A stretch of 64,000 bases of DNA. It comes from Hoeflea sp. IMCC20628. GTDB taxonomy: Bacteria; Pseudomonadota; Alphaproteobacteria; Rhizobiales; Rhizobiaceae. Both the position numbers and the translations under genes were made by a program. The notes under the pieces were generated by a model that was not told the DNA's origin, made no database searches, and saw nothing but the letters and a program-made list of their open reading frames with translations. The stretch is taken from positions 3,242,501 through 3,306,500 of the forward strand of contig NZ_CP011479.1 of assembly GCF_001011155.1 (NCBI RefSeq), in the 5' to 3' direction. Position 1 is the stretch's first letter. Every line of letters starts with the position of its first letter. This document shows, one piece after another, positions 7,416-15,441 of the stretch.

Positions 7416-8223
7416 GGCGTTCTCTATCGACGGCAACACCTTGATCATGGGCATGATCGGCAGCCCCGTCGCGCAGGTTCGGACGCCACAGGTGATCAAC
7501 CCGATCTTCGCCTCGGCGAAGGCCAATATCGTCTGCATGCCAATGTATATCGATGACATCGAGGCAGCGATCAGCGGCCTGAAGGCGATGCGGAATCTCG
7601 TTGGCTTTGGCGTGACCCTGCCGCACAAGCAGCGCATTGCAGCACTTTGCGACAGCCTCGATCCCGCGGCGGAGCAAGTGGGCGCGGTCAATGTGGTGCG
7701 TCGTGAACGCGACGGCAGCTTCCGGGGATACCAGTTCGACGGGCGCGGCTTTGTCGGTGGACTGCTGGCGCAGGGGCATGATCCCAGTGGCCGGTCCGTC
7801 TTGGTCCTCGGCGCGGGTGGCGCCTCGGCAGCCATCATCACGGCGCTGGTCGCCGCAGGCGCATCGGAAGTGGGCATCAGCAACCGAACCCATTCCAAGG
7901 CCGAGGCTCTCGCGCAAAGTGTGAGCGCCGCAGTGGGCGGTCGCATTTACGCCTGCGAAGCAGTTCCGAAACCGGGACAGATCGTCATCAATGCAACGTC
8001 GCTTGGCATGGATGCGGCGGACGTATTGCCGCTCGACACGGCGCTTCTGGATGCATCGATGCTGGTTGCCGAAGTGGTCGCCAAACCAGCAGTCACAAAG
8101 TTGCTGCAACAGGCCATGCAACGGGGAGCCGCGGTCCACTCAGGTCAGCATATGATCGCCAGTCAGGTGCCGATGATCGCCGAGCATTTCCTGGAGCTCT
8201 ACGGGCCGACGGACCGCGGCTGA
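7408..8223 (+). CDS. Shikimate dehydrogenase-like oxidoreductase 1 (atypical AroE)
   Basis: 271 residues from GTG 7408, after a GGGGGACAGAGG stretch and overlapping the previous gene's stop. It has the AroE fold: N-terminal substrate domain with the catalytic lysine in 'GVTLPHK' and aspartate in 'QFDGRGFVGG', then a Rossmann NAD(P) domain with 'VLGAGGASAA' and 'NATSLGM'. The Ser-x-Ser motif that holds the shikimate carboxylate (SLSP-like in AroE/YdiB) is replaced by 'VRTP'. The substrate is probably not plain shikimate, or is bound differently. A paralogue with the same change lies at 9085-9906. Context suggests oxidation of a hydroaromatic or cyclic polyol acid. Confidence 0.82.
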   Translation: MSEAFSIDGNTLIMGMIGSPVAQVRTPQVINPIFASAKANIVCMPMYIDDIEAAISGLKAMRNLVGFGVTLPHKQRIAALCDSLDPAAEQVGAVNVVRRERDGSFRGYQFDGRGFVGGLLAQGHDPSGRSVLVLGAGGASAAIITALVAAGASEVGISNRTHSKAEALAQSVSAAVGGRIYACEAVPKPGQIVINATSLGMDAADVLPLDTALLDASMLVAEVVAKPAVTKLLQQAMQRGAAVHSGQHMIASQVPMIAEHFLELYGPTDRG

Positions 8224-9000
8224 TCAGGGTGTAAGGTCGCGCAAGACATCAAGTCCGGTCAATTGCGATGCGCCGCGACGAAGATGCGGCAGACACTCCA
8301 GCAACCGCGCCTCGGTCAGCCTGGCGCTCGGCCCTGCCACTGACAGTGTGCCCACCACCGATGCTTCGTTTCCGGAGTGGATCGGTACCGCTATCGCGGA
8401 AATGCCGGGCTCCGCCTCTTCCTGGGCAAGGCCGTAGCCGCGCGACCGGGTTGCCGAAAGCTCGGCCTGCAAACCCTCGACGGTCGTCTTGACGTTAGGT
8501 CCATCGATCCCGGCGTTTCCAAACCCTTGCTCAAAGGCGATACGCATCGCGTTCTCGGCGCTCAAAGACGACAACCAGACCTTGCCGGTCGCCGTGGCGT
8601 GCAGAACGACCTGGCGTCCCATCACCGGATCGACCAGCAGACCCGAGCGTGCCCCCTGTGCCTTGCCGATCCAGACCAGCTTGTCCTGTTCCACCAGCGC
8701 CAGCCGCACAAGTTCGCCGATCTCCTGCGCCAAGGCATCGAGCACAGGCTGGCATTCCTTCAGAAGGTCGATATTCGACAGATATCGCAATCCCAGGCCC
8801 GGCAGCTTCAGGGTCAGTTTGTAGTCACGGTTGGGCAGTTGAACCGCATAGCCGCTGGCGGCCAGCGCTGCTAGCATCCGGTGAACCGCGCTCTTGGGCA
8901 TTCCGGTGCGATCTGCGATCGAACCGAGGCTCTGGCCTTCGCGGCTCTCGGCCAGAGTCTCCACAATGGCAAAGCACCTATCGATAATCGATGAAGACAT
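8224..9000 (-). CDS. IclR-family transcriptional regulator 1
   Basis: 258 residues. The N-terminal winged helix ('SLGSIADRTGMPKSAVHRML', about residues 22-45) and C-terminal IclR effector domain ('VVLHATATGKVWLS', 'ISAIAVPI') are both complete. Family members sense small aromatic or organic acids and repress or activate neighbouring catabolic genes. It converges with the AroE-like gene at 8223 with no spacer and is upstream of the second AroE-like gene on the same strand. GTTCCA occurs twice, 17 bp apart, just upstream of its start (9006-9028) and may be an autoregulatory site. Confidence 0.9.
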   Translation of the reverse strand: MSSSIIDRCFAIVETLAESREGQSLGSIADRTGMPKSAVHRMLAALAASGYAVQLPNRDYKLTLKLPGLGLRYLSNIDLLKECQPVLDALAQEIGELVRLALVEQDKLVWIGKAQGARSGLLVDPVMGRQVVLHATATGKVWLSSLSAENAMRIAFEQGFGNAGIDGPNVKTTVEGLQAELSATRSRGYGLAQEEAEPGISAIAVPIHSGNEASVVGTLSVAGPSARLTEARLLECLPHLRRGASQLTGLDVLRDLTP

Positions 9001-9084
9001 GCGGCGTTCCAGATGAAATGGTGTTCCAGGTCATGCGCTAGATTGCATGCCCCCGCCCTGAATGCAAAAGCTGTTTGTGCCTGC

Positions 9085-9906
9085 TCAGGCCAGAGGGCTT
9101 CCCGCCTCATGGCCGGCGGCAAATCCGGCGATCAGTGATATCTGGGCGTTGAGCATATCGTTGCCGTCGCTGGTGGTGCATCCCAGTTCGCGGGCACGGG
9201 CAAGCAGTTCCGTCTCCCGTGAAAGGCTTGCGATATCGGCGACAAGGGTGTCGGGCGTCAGAGCTGCGAGTTCGACCGGAAATTCGTCGCCGGGCTTCAG
9301 ACCCACCGGCGTCGCATTGATCCAGACGGCGGCTCGTCCGGCGTCGCGGCCCGCTTTCCGGGCAATACCTTCACCGGCAACGCGGTTGATCAGGTCGACG
9401 GTAAAGGCGACTGATTCCGGATCTCGGTCCATCACCATCACACGAGCTGGCGCTTCGGCAGCCAGGGCATGGGCGATTGCACGACCTGCCCCACCTGCTC
9501 CCAGCAGCAGGATCTCGGCGCCCTTCAGGCGGAATCGTGCGCTCGCGAGCCCCTGCACAAAACCGATTCCGTCAAACTGCGCCCCGTGCATGCTGCCATC
9601 GGCATGACGTTGAATGGAATTGACTGCCCCGACCTGTCTGGCCGCATCCGTCAGGCTGTCGCAAAGTCTGGCGGCCGCAACCTTGTGCGGGACCGTCACG
9701 CCGATGCCGGCGATATTGGAGAGCTGGCGAAAGACCGCCCATGTCGCGGTCAGGGTGGATGGCGTCACATGAAAGGGAGCGGCGACAAGATTACACCCAG
9801 CCGCCGCGAAAATGGGATTGATGAGGCGCGGGGTCTGCACCTGCTTTACCGGATCCCCGAATACGGCATAGATCCGTGTCGAACCATCGATATCGACCGG
9901 GCTCAT
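9085..9906 (-). CDS. Shikimate dehydrogenase-like oxidoreductase 2 (atypical AroE)
   Basis: 273 residues, complete AroE fold: catalytic lysine in 'GVTVPHK', aspartate in 'QFDGIGFVQG', Rossmann 'LLGAGGAGRA' and 'NATPVGL'. As in its paralogue at 7408, the carboxylate-binding Ser-x-Ser is missing and replaced by 'VQTP' followed by 'LINPIF'. The shared 'TPxxINPIF' signature says the two form one subgroup distinct from biosynthetic AroE. Its ATG overlaps the stop of the TIM-barrel gene upstream (ATGA), so the two are translated together. Two paralogues in one locus could act on successive intermediates or on two stereoisomers. Confidence 0.82.
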   Translation of the reverse strand: MSPVDIDGSTRIYAVFGDPVKQVQTPRLINPIFAAAGCNLVAAPFHVTPSTLTATWAVFRQLSNIAGIGVTVPHKVAAARLCDSLTDAARQVGAVNSIQRHADGSMHGAQFDGIGFVQGLASARFRLKGAEILLLGAGGAGRAIAHALAAEAPARVMVMDRDPESVAFTVDLINRVAGEGIARKAGRDAGRAAVWINATPVGLKPGDEFPVELAALTPDTLVADIASLSRETELLARARELGCTTSDGNDMLNAQISLIAGFAAGHEAGSPLA

Positions 9907-10745
9907 TGGCTACCGCCCTCCCGGCCAGCAAAGATGTCCCGGCACCGTCGCAGCGCTGTCTGAAGAACCATGTCGGGGTCTTGCGCCCACCAGTCTTCTG
10001 AGAAGATCTCGACTTCAACCGGCCCAAGATACCCGGCTTCGCAAACCCTGGCCCACAGATGGGCCAGGTCAATGATACCATCCCCCATCATGCCGCGGTC
10101 GGTCAGAAGATGACTGGTGGGAACAAGCCAATCGTTGACGTGAAAGCCGAGAATCCTGCCTCTGGCACCTGCCAGTTCGATCTGCTGCTCGACCGCAGGG
10201 TCCCACCAGACATGATAGGTATCGACCACAATGCCGATACCATTGCCCAATTCATCGCACAGCGCGTTCGCTTCAGCCAGGGTGCAAAGTGGGGACCGGT
10301 CACCGGCCAGCATCGGATGCAGCGGTTCCAGGGCCAGGCTCACGCCACACGACCTCGCATGCTCCAGCAGCGGAACTAGCGTATCGGCCAGCTGACGCCT
10401 TATGCCGCCGAGACCCTTTTGGTGGGGCGCAACACCACCCGGAAACACCAGGATATGGTCGGCTCCAAGCTCGGCGGCCTTCTCGATCTCCGCCCTGGTT
10501 GCCGTCAGCTTTTCGGCCCGTTCGTCCGGAGTGGCGGCCAGAAACGGCCCGGCTCGATTGTAGCCGAAGGCGGTGAGGCCGGCATCGCGCAAAGATTGCG
10601 CCGCGGCCTTTAGGCCGATGCGATCCACTTCATCGCCCCATATAGAAACGCGGGTCATGCCCGCAGCCGCGCAGGCCTCCGCAAAAGCCTCGAACCGCCA
10701 GGCCTTGCGGAAAGTTGCATGGTTCATGACCAGGTCAAGCGACAA
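9903..10745 (-). CDS. Xylose isomerase-like TIM-barrel isomerase/dehydratase
   Basis: 280 residues of the AP-endonuclease-2/xylose isomerase-like TIM-barrel fold. Metal ligands are visible in order: Glu in 'LALEPLHP', Asp/His in 'VVDTYHVWW', His in 'GFHVND' and Glu in 'VEVEIFSED'. The family includes sugar epimerases, inosose dehydratase and 3-dehydroshikimate dehydratase (QuiC/AsbF type). With two AroE-like dehydrogenases next to it, a dehydroshikimate-like dehydratase step is attractive but unproved; an epimerase acting on an acyclic keto acid is the alternative. It heads a gene pair with the second AroE-like gene and lies 48 bases downstream of the transporter genes on the same strand. Confidence 0.8.
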   Translation of the reverse strand: MSLDLVMNHATFRKAWRFEAFAEACAAAGMTRVSIWGDEVDRIGLKAAAQSLRDAGLTAFGYNRAGPFLAATPDERAEKLTATRAEIEKAAELGADHILVFPGGVAPHQKGLGGIRRQLADTLVPLLEHARSCGVSLALEPLHPMLAGDRSPLCTLAEANALCDELGNGIGIVVDTYHVWWDPAVEQQIELAGARGRILGFHVNDWLVPTSHLLTDRGMMGDGIIDLAHLWARVCEAGYLGPVEVEIFSEDWWAQDPDMVLQTALRRCRDIFAGREGGSQ

Positions 10746-10793
10746 GGGCGTATCCGTTCATCTCGTGAGACGCCCAAAAATGGGCTGGGTTGA

Positions 10794-11657
10794 TCAAAAC
10801 TTGTAGACACCCAGCTTCTCGAAAATCGTGTAGATCTTTTTCGCGTAGACCGCGAACTCCGGGTACTCGCCCAGATGCGCCGGCCGCGGCCGCGGCAGAT
10901 CGATCTTGATTTCCTCGACAATCTGGCCTGGGGATTTCGACATCACCAGCACCCGGTCCGACAGCCCTACGGCCTCTTCGATCGAATGGGTGATGAACAG
11001 GACCGTCTTGCGCTTGGCCAGCCAGAGCATCTCGAGATCGTGACGGATCTGGGTACGACTGATGGCGTCGAGCGCGCCGAAAGGCTCATCCATGATCAGC
11101 ATCGATGGATCGTGAACGAGCGCTCGCGCGATGGAAACACGCTGCCGCATGCCGCCGGACAGCTGCCAGGGATATTTGTCTTCCGCGCCGGAAAGATTGA
11201 GCTGGGCAAAAAGCGCGTCGGCACGCGCCCGCATCTCGGCCTTGTCGAGTTTCCGGATCTCCTGCTGCAGCATCACATTCTGGATGGCGGTCCTAAAATC
11301 CAGCAGCAGGTGATCCTGAAACACAATGCCGATCTCGGAAATCGGTTTGGTGAGCGGCTTGCCGTCAACCTCGACGCTGCCTTCCGACACCGGTTCAAGA
11401 CCGGAAACAAGCAGCATCGTCGTGCTCTTGCCACAGCCGGAGGGGCCGATCAGAGAAACGAATTCGCCAGGCTTGATGTCCAGGTCAATCGGCCCGAGGG
11501 CATGGAATGCTCCCGCCCCCCTGCCGTAGATCTTCTTGATGCCCTTGGCGACAATCGACGCACCAGCTTGCTGTGTGTTCTGCGACTGCACGATCGGCGT
11601 CTCCAGTTCCATGTTGCTGTTCAATTCCATCTTCTCTTGAGCCAGTGTCTTGTTCAT
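10794..11657 (-). CDS. NitT/TauT-family ABC transporter ATP-binding protein
   Basis: 287 residues. Walker A 'GPSGCGKST', Q-loop 'VFQDHLLLDF', signature 'LSGGMRQR', Walker B 'LIMDEPFGALD' and switch 'FITHSIEEA' are all present. The subfamily (SsuB/TauB/NrtD-like) energises import of sulfonates, nitrate, pyrimidine precursors or aromatic acids. The N-terminus is about 35 residues longer than usual. ATG 11657 overlaps the stop of the permease gene (ATGA) and has GGAGG upstream. Confidence 0.92.
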   Translation of the reverse strand: MNKTLAQEKMELNSNMELETPIVQSQNTQQAGASIVAKGIKKIYGRGAGAFHALGPIDLDIKPGEFVSLIGPSGCGKSTTMLLVSGLEPVSEGSVEVDGKPLTKPISEIGIVFQDHLLLDFRTAIQNVMLQQEIRKLDKAEMRARADALFAQLNLSGAEDKYPWQLSGGMRQRVSIARALVHDPSMLIMDEPFGALDAISRTQIRHDLEMLWLAKRKTVLFITHSIEEAVGLSDRVLVMSKSPGQIVEEIKIDLPRPRPAHLGEYPEFAVYAKKIYTIFEKLGVYKF

Positions 11658-12463
11658 TCCGGCCTCCTCGTCCAGGGCATGAGGACGGACTGGGCTAAAG
11701 TCATTGCGCCATTGAACACGAGGGCCACGAGGGCCGCCATTATCAGGGCGCTGAACATCAGGGTCATGTCCATGAAGCCCGATGCCCGCATGATCAGGTA
11801 TCCAAGACCGGCGCTTGAGGCGATGAATTCGGCGATGATCACGCCTTCAACCGCCTTGACTACACCGATCCTCATGCCGGCGAAAATGTGGTCCATTGAT
11901 GCCGGCAGCCTGACGCGGAAAAAGGTTTGGGCCTGCGTCGCTCCCATTGACCGGGTTATATAATAGAGCCGCGGGTCAACGGCACGAAATCCCGACATGC
12001 TGTCGACGAGCACCGGAAAGAATGACATCAGAAAGACAATCAGGACCGCGACCAGCGGACCGATGCCAAACCAGACGATGAGGATCGGTCCGATCACTGT
12101 CTTTGGCATGATGTTGAGGAACACGATTACTGGAAACAGGCCACGTTCAAGCGCGCCAACAGAAACGATGGCCAGTGCGAGCGGCACTGCAATCAACACA
12201 CCCAGGCCAAACCCCAGGATCAACGTCTTCGACGTTGCAAACGCATGGTGCAGCAGCAGCGGAAAATCCGAGACGAATCGGGCAAGAAAATCCGACGGTT
12301 TGGGCACAAGCCAGACGGGCACGTTGAATATGAACGCAGCAAACTGCCAGACACCCATCACGATGAAGACGGCCAGAACCGTCAGCAGTACGGATTTGAG
12401 CCAACCCGGCAGCAACGGGCGGTCGAAGCCGCCGCCCTGTTCAACTGTGGTCATTTCAGCCAC
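11654..12463 (-). CDS. NitT/TauT-family ABC transporter permease 1
   Basis: 269 residues with about six transmembrane helices and the EAA-type loop 'SMGATQAQTFFRVRLPASMDHIFAGMR' region that docks on the ATPase (roughly residues 170-195). GTG 12463 is chosen because AAAGGA stands seven to eight bases upstream; ATG 12454 is possible. A second, distinct permease follows the binding protein gene at 13624-14382, so the importer may be a heterodimer, which is less common in this family than a homodimer. Confidence 0.9.
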   Translation of the reverse strand: MAEMTTVEQGGGFDRPLLPGWLKSVLLTVLAVFIVMGVWQFAAFIFNVPVWLVPKPSDFLARFVSDFPLLLHHAFATSKTLILGFGLGVLIAVPLALAIVSVGALERGLFPVIVFLNIMPKTVIGPILIVWFGIGPLVAVLIVFLMSFFPVLVDSMSGFRAVDPRLYYITRSMGATQAQTFFRVRLPASMDHIFAGMRIGVVKAVEGVIIAEFIASSAGLGYLIMRASGFMDMTLMFSALIMAALVALVFNGAMTLAQSVLMPWTRRPE

Positions 12464-12511
12464 ACTTATGTCCTTTGTCTGACTGAAGCAGATGCTTCAC
12501 ACTAGCAGGTA

Positions 12512-12539
12512 GGGCAAGGCGCGAGACTGCGCCCTGCCC
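12512..12539 (-). terminator. Intercistronic stem-loop after the binding-protein gene
   Basis: An 11-bp stem (GGGCAAGGCGC and GCGCCCTGCCC on the plus strand, one wobble) with a 6-nt loop lies nine bases after the binding-protein stop, before the permease gene. There is no T-run, so it more likely protects the upstream message or partly attenuates than fully terminates. Confidence 0.6.
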
Positions 12540-12547
12540 CGAAGCTG

Positions 12548-13543
12548 TTACGGGCAGGTGATCGGCTCTGCCGGCACGTAGTCGAGCGTGTAGTAGTCCG
12601 TGACGGGCTTGTCCTTAGTCAAACCCATCGCCGAGGTCATCACGCCGTATATATCGTCCCACTTGGCCGCATCGGTGACGCCGATGACATCACCCGAGCC
12701 TGCCGGGCAGACCGAGGAGAAGCTGTAGGTTGCGCCCTGCATCAGCGCATCGTCAGACTTGGCGACGTCCGGGAACACCTTGCGGAGTGCCGCAACCGCC
12801 GCTTCCGGATCAGCCATGGCCTGCTTCCAGCCCTCGGCCGTCGCCTTCAGAAACCGCTTGTAGGCGTCGGGATTGGCACTGAGCTTGTCTTCGCGCGCAA
12901 CCAGAGAAAGGCTGACCAGCGGCACGCCGTGCTCGTAGAAATACATGTTTGACGCTTCGAAGCCTTCGCTCTTGAGCGGCACCACGACGTTCTCCGGCGT
13001 CTCGGCCACAGCATCCACCGCACCGCTCGTCAATAGGCCGAGAAAGGCATTCTGCGCCGACGAGACGATTTCAACATCAGCCTCGGTCATGCCGTTCTTT
13101 GCCAGCAGCACCGGCAGCAGGGTCGCCTGTGCCGAGCCGGGCGCCACGGCAATCTTCTTGCCCTTCAGGTCTGCAGGCGATTCGATATTCTCAGACTTCA
13201 GTGAGATAACGCCGAACTGGCCGGCCTTCCAGATCGTCGAAATGATCTTGATCGGCGCACCCTGCGAGGCGACATTGAGGATAGCGCCGGCATCGGCGAA
13301 ACCGATGTCAGCCTGTCCGGTAGCGACCAGCTGGGCGGCGACAGAAGAGCCGCGACCCTCCTCCAGTTCGACATCCAGATCAGCATCCGTGTACAGGCCA
13401 TTTACCTGCGCAACAGCAAAGCCGAGATGGGCCGAATCCGCGGTCCAGTTCATTATCATTTTCATGCTGTCGGCAGCAAAGACGCCGCTAGCAGGAAGCG
13501 TCATTGCAGACGCCAGAAGGATAGCTTTCAGATTGACGTTCAT
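12548..13543 (-). CDS. NMT1/THI5-like (NitT/TauT) substrate-binding protein
   Basis: 331 residues. A Sec signal peptide (residues 1-23, 'LPASGVFA|AD') precedes a type II periplasmic-binding domain of the NMT1/THI5/SsuA class: 'MNWTADSAHLGFAVAQVNGLY', 'QLVATGQADIGFADA', 'ISTIWKAGQFGVISLK'. It delivers substrate to the two permeases around it. The start has AGGAGA upstream. Gene order is unusual: permease 2, binding protein, permease 1, ATPase, all on the minus strand, separated by gaps of 80 and 84 bases, then overlapping. The ligand is presumably the hydroaromatic or polyol acid handled by the adjacent enzymes. Confidence 0.9.
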   Translation of the reverse strand: MNVNLKAILLASAMTLPASGVFAADSMKMIMNWTADSAHLGFAVAQVNGLYTDADLDVELEEGRGSSVAAQLVATGQADIGFADAGAILNVASQGAPIKIISTIWKAGQFGVISLKSENIESPADLKGKKIAVAPGSAQATLLPVLLAKNGMTEADVEIVSSAQNAFLGLLTSGAVDAVAETPENVVVPLKSEGFEASNMYFYEHGVPLVSLSLVAREDKLSANPDAYKRFLKATAEGWKQAMADPEAAVAALRKVFPDVAKSDDALMQGATYSFSSVCPAGSGDVIGVTDAAKWDDIYGVMTSAMGLTKDKPVTDYYTLDYVPAEPITCP

Positions 13544-13623
13544 TGGGCATTCTCCTCATTCCCAGGTTTAAATCAAAGATGGCTGTGACTGCCGTGGCTG
13601 CTGCGATCTGTGCAGCCGCAACT

Positions 13624-14382
13624 CTAGTTTGGTCCCCTCGGAACCATGTGGCGCTCGATCGCCTGCATGAGGCCATTGAGAATAACGCCGATCATGGACC
13701 CGACCACGAGGACTGCGAAAATCATGGAGGTGTCATTGCTGTCCATTGCCCGCAAGACGAGATAGCCAAGACCGTCCTTCGAGTTCAACCATTCCACGAC
13801 GATGACAACGGTTACAGCGACGACGATCGAAATGCGCAGACCGGAAAAGATGTTGGGTGCGGCCGATGGCAGCTCGATCTTCAAAAAAGTCTGCAGCCAA
13901 GACGCTCCGGTCGACTTGCTCAGGTAATATTTGCGTGGATCGATGGCCTGAAATCCGGCCACCGAGTCCACCATCACTGGAAAGAACGTGATCAGTCCGG
14001 TGAGCAGGATCTTCGGGAAATCGGCAAAGCCGAACCAGACCAGCATTAAGGGTGCCAGCGTGATCTTTGGAAGCCCTTGGATGAAGACGACGATGGGATA
14101 GAGCAGTTCCTTGCAGATCCGGAACCGGGCGATCAAATATCCCAACCCGATGCCGGGCACGGCGCCAGCCACGAAACCATATATGATGAGCTTGGTGGTG
14201 ATCATGCCGTGATAAGCGAGCTGTGGCGCGCTCTCGACGATGCGAAGCAGGAAGACGGACGGCGCGGGCAGAATGAAGCTCGGGACGGCGAAGACCCTGA
14301 CGGCTGCTTCCCACACAAGCAGCAACCCCAGAAACCAGAGCGCGGGTTCGCCGATCCTGCTAATTGATGTGTTGAAATTCAT
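13624..14382 (-). CDS. NitT/TauT-family ABC transporter permease 2
   Basis: 252 residues, about six transmembrane helices, with the cytoplasmic coupling loop around 'STGASWLQTFLKIELPSAAP' . ATG 14382 is preferred over the in-frame GTG six bases earlier because GGAGGA sits six bases upstream of the ATG. It is not closely similar to permease 1 and is the first transporter gene of the operon, following the IclR 2 gene by 39 bases. Confidence 0.88.
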   Translation of the reverse strand: MNFNTSISRIGEPALWFLGLLLVWEAAVRVFAVPSFILPAPSVFLLRIVESAPQLAYHGMITTKLIIYGFVAGAVPGIGLGYLIARFRICKELLYPIVVFIQGLPKITLAPLMLVWFGFADFPKILLTGLITFFPVMVDSVAGFQAIDPRKYYLSKSTGASWLQTFLKIELPSAAPNIFSGLRISIVVAVTVVIVVEWLNSKDGLGYLVLRAMDSNDTSMIFAVLVVGSMIGVILNGLMQAIERHMVPRGPN

Positions 14383-14421
14383 GTCCACTCCTCCAGCTCC
14401 CGGACAAGAGCATTTGCCGGC

Positions 14422-15245
14422 TCAGGGGGCTAGGCTCGCCTGCGGATCACGCGCTGTGAAATCACGTTGGCGGATACGCAGCGGCCAGATTGCCGTCATC
14501 TCCCGCGCAGCCACCTGTAACTCCCTGCTGATCTCCGCGTAGCGCGCGGGGCGCATGCGCAAGGTCGGCCCGGCGACGGAAATTGTGCCAGCCACCGCCG
14601 CGTCCGGCGCTTCGCTGCAGAAGAAGGGGACGGCGAGCGCGGTTGCTCCGGCCTCGCCCTCATCGACCGCAGTCGCATATCCGTTGAGCCGCGCACTGTT
14701 CAGATGCTGACGGAAGGAGTCTACATCGGTGATGTAATTAGGACCCATGCCCTTGAGTGTTCCCAGACCCTCGACAAATGCCATTTTGAGGGCCTCAGCT
14801 TCCGTCAGCGTCGAAAGCCAGGCCTTGCCGTTGGCGGTCGCGTGCAGCACAATTTCAGCGCCCATGTCAGGATCGTAGCGCAAACCCTGCCGCGCGCCCT
14901 GTGCGCGGGCGATCCAGGTGAGACCACCGTTATCCGCCATAGCCAGACGGCAGTATTCCTGCGTCTTAGCTGCGAGCTTGTGCAGCACTTCATTGGCTAG
15001 GTCCGGAATGTAGCGCGTGTCGAGATTGCGAAACGCCAGCAATCCCATCCGCAGTGACAGCGCATAGGTTTGGCTAGCCGGATCTTGGATCACCCAGCCG
15101 CGCGACATCAAGGTCGCTAGGGTTCGATGCGCGGCACTAGTCGGCAATCCGACCGTTGCCGCTATTTCCGACAACTCCATCGATTCAGGCACCGAAGCAA
15201 GCAGTTCGATCATGCTTATGGCGCGGTCTATGGCGGCAACCGTCA
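14422..15245 (-). CDS. IclR-family transcriptional regulator 2
   Basis: About 274 residues from ATG 15245, selected because GGAGGA lies at the right distance; ATG 15268-15270 further upstream has none. The winged helix ('ELSEIAATVGLPTSAAHRTL') and ligand domain ('IVLHATANGKAWLS', 'ATALAVPFF') are complete. It reads into the transporter genes and probably controls them. A perfect palindrome 26 bases upstream is its likely operator. An IS21-family element begins about 100 bases upstream, so anything originally further upstream has been separated from this cluster. Confidence 0.9.
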
Positions 15246-15270
15246 TGGAAATTCCTCCTATTGAGATCAT

Positions 15271-15285
15271 ATTCCATTTTGGAAT
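15271..15285. promoter_or_regulatory. Perfect palindrome upstream of IclR 2
   Basis: ATTCCATTTTGGAAT: 6-bp arms ATTCCA/TGGAAT with a 3-nt centre. IclR-family operators are often of this TTCCA/TGGAA type. Its place just upstream of the gene's ribosome site fits autorepression. A second inverted repeat (TGCCACA/TGTGGCA, 15310-15328) follows but may belong to the adjoining insertion sequence. Confidence 0.6.
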
Positions 15286-15441
15286 TGAATTTCAAGAAGA
15301 AATTTTGCCTGCCACAAAGAATGTGGCAAAGTGGGCAGGGCGGTGACAAAGTCTACCAGAGAACGCCGGCATTTTGCCTGGCGGGGCGGAGTAAAATCCA
15401 GCCAATGGTAGATTGCTTTCTTTTTGAGAGGGCGGCCGGGG

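Noticed and set aside
7408-9906. Biosynthetic aroE genes
   Set aside because: Missing Ser-x-Ser motif, two paralogues, and catabolic neighbours with IclR regulators.
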